From: Burkholderia sp. NRF60-BP8
GTDB lineage: Bacteria; Pseudomonadota; Gammaproteobacteria; Burkholderiales; Burkholderiaceae
Reading direction: 5' to 3'
Assembly (NCBI RefSeq): GCF_001522585.2
Contig: NZ_CP013372.1
Location: 620,001-684,000, forward strand
Length of the DNA: 64,000 bases
This document shows positions 63,984 to 64,000 of this stretch, piece after piece (within the stretch, counting starts at the first letter, position 1; each line of letters begins with the position of its first letter). The position numbers were made by a program, and so were the translations under genes. The notes below the pieces were generated by a model. That model made no database searches, was not told the origin of the DNA, and worked only from the letters and a program-made list of their open reading frames with translations.

Positions 63984-64000
63984 CGAGCAGGCTGGGCGCG

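Overview
The window is a GC-rich (roughly two thirds G+C by eye), gene-dense bacterial segment. Codon use and several lineage-typical small proteins (two DUF4148 proteins, a DUF3717 protein, a DUF3761 protein, a short HHHH-motif peptide) point to Burkholderia, most likely the B. cepacia complex. Its accessory-type gene content (transporters, LysR/AraC/TetR/LacI regulators, catabolic modules) suggests a secondary chromosome. No rRNA, tRNA, CRISPR array, insertion sequence or phage gene was seen.

Left part (1-19.5 kb). A TonB-dependent receptor, a PnuC-type vitamin transporter and an APH-fold kinase form a probable vitamin uptake-and-trapping operon (0.6-4.8 kb). A complete heavy-metal efflux system follows: outer-membrane CzcC-like factor, CzcB-like adaptor, CzcA-like RND pump, response regulator and sensor kinase (5.0-13.3 kb). 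Next come two DUF4148 paralogues, a small lipoprotein, a periplasmic protein and a ZIP-like transporter. Five copies of an (A/G)TGAC-N6-(G/A/T)TCAT motif sit upstream of the pump operon and the small secreted proteins, suggesting one metal-responsive regulon. MetY, an O-methyltransferase and a DUF1176 protein follow.

Middle (19.8-37.6 kb). This part is mixed housekeeping and accessory genes. It holds a SAM methyltransferase, a LysE exporter, an AraC regulator, a small gene under a near-perfect Fur box, and a LysR protein that has lost its recognition helix. A DmlR/tartrate (D-malate) dehydrogenase/MFS module, argG, a FUSC protein, a diguanylate cyclase, a LysP-type permease, another LysR regulator and an alpha/beta hydrolase complete it.

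Right part (37.6-64 kb). A three-MCE-domain PqiB-like protein and a DUF3313 lipoprotein lie opposite a TetR regulator, with two copies of its likely operator. A second TetR gene is divergent from a glycosyltransferase. HutC is followed by a histidine/basic amino acid ABC transporter that carries a textbook HutC operator. A four-gene cluster comes next: a DddP-like M24 protein, a 2-oxoglutarate/Fe oxygenase, a LysR regulator and a betaine-type binding protein. It is the best candidate here for an undescribed catabolic system. A LacI-controlled sugar module follows, with a secreted multidomain glycoside hydrolase, a mutarotase and a YtfQRT/YjfF-like galactofuranose-type ABC importer; three related AT-rich palindromes lie in its promoters. 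The window ends with a cupin and small secreted proteins.
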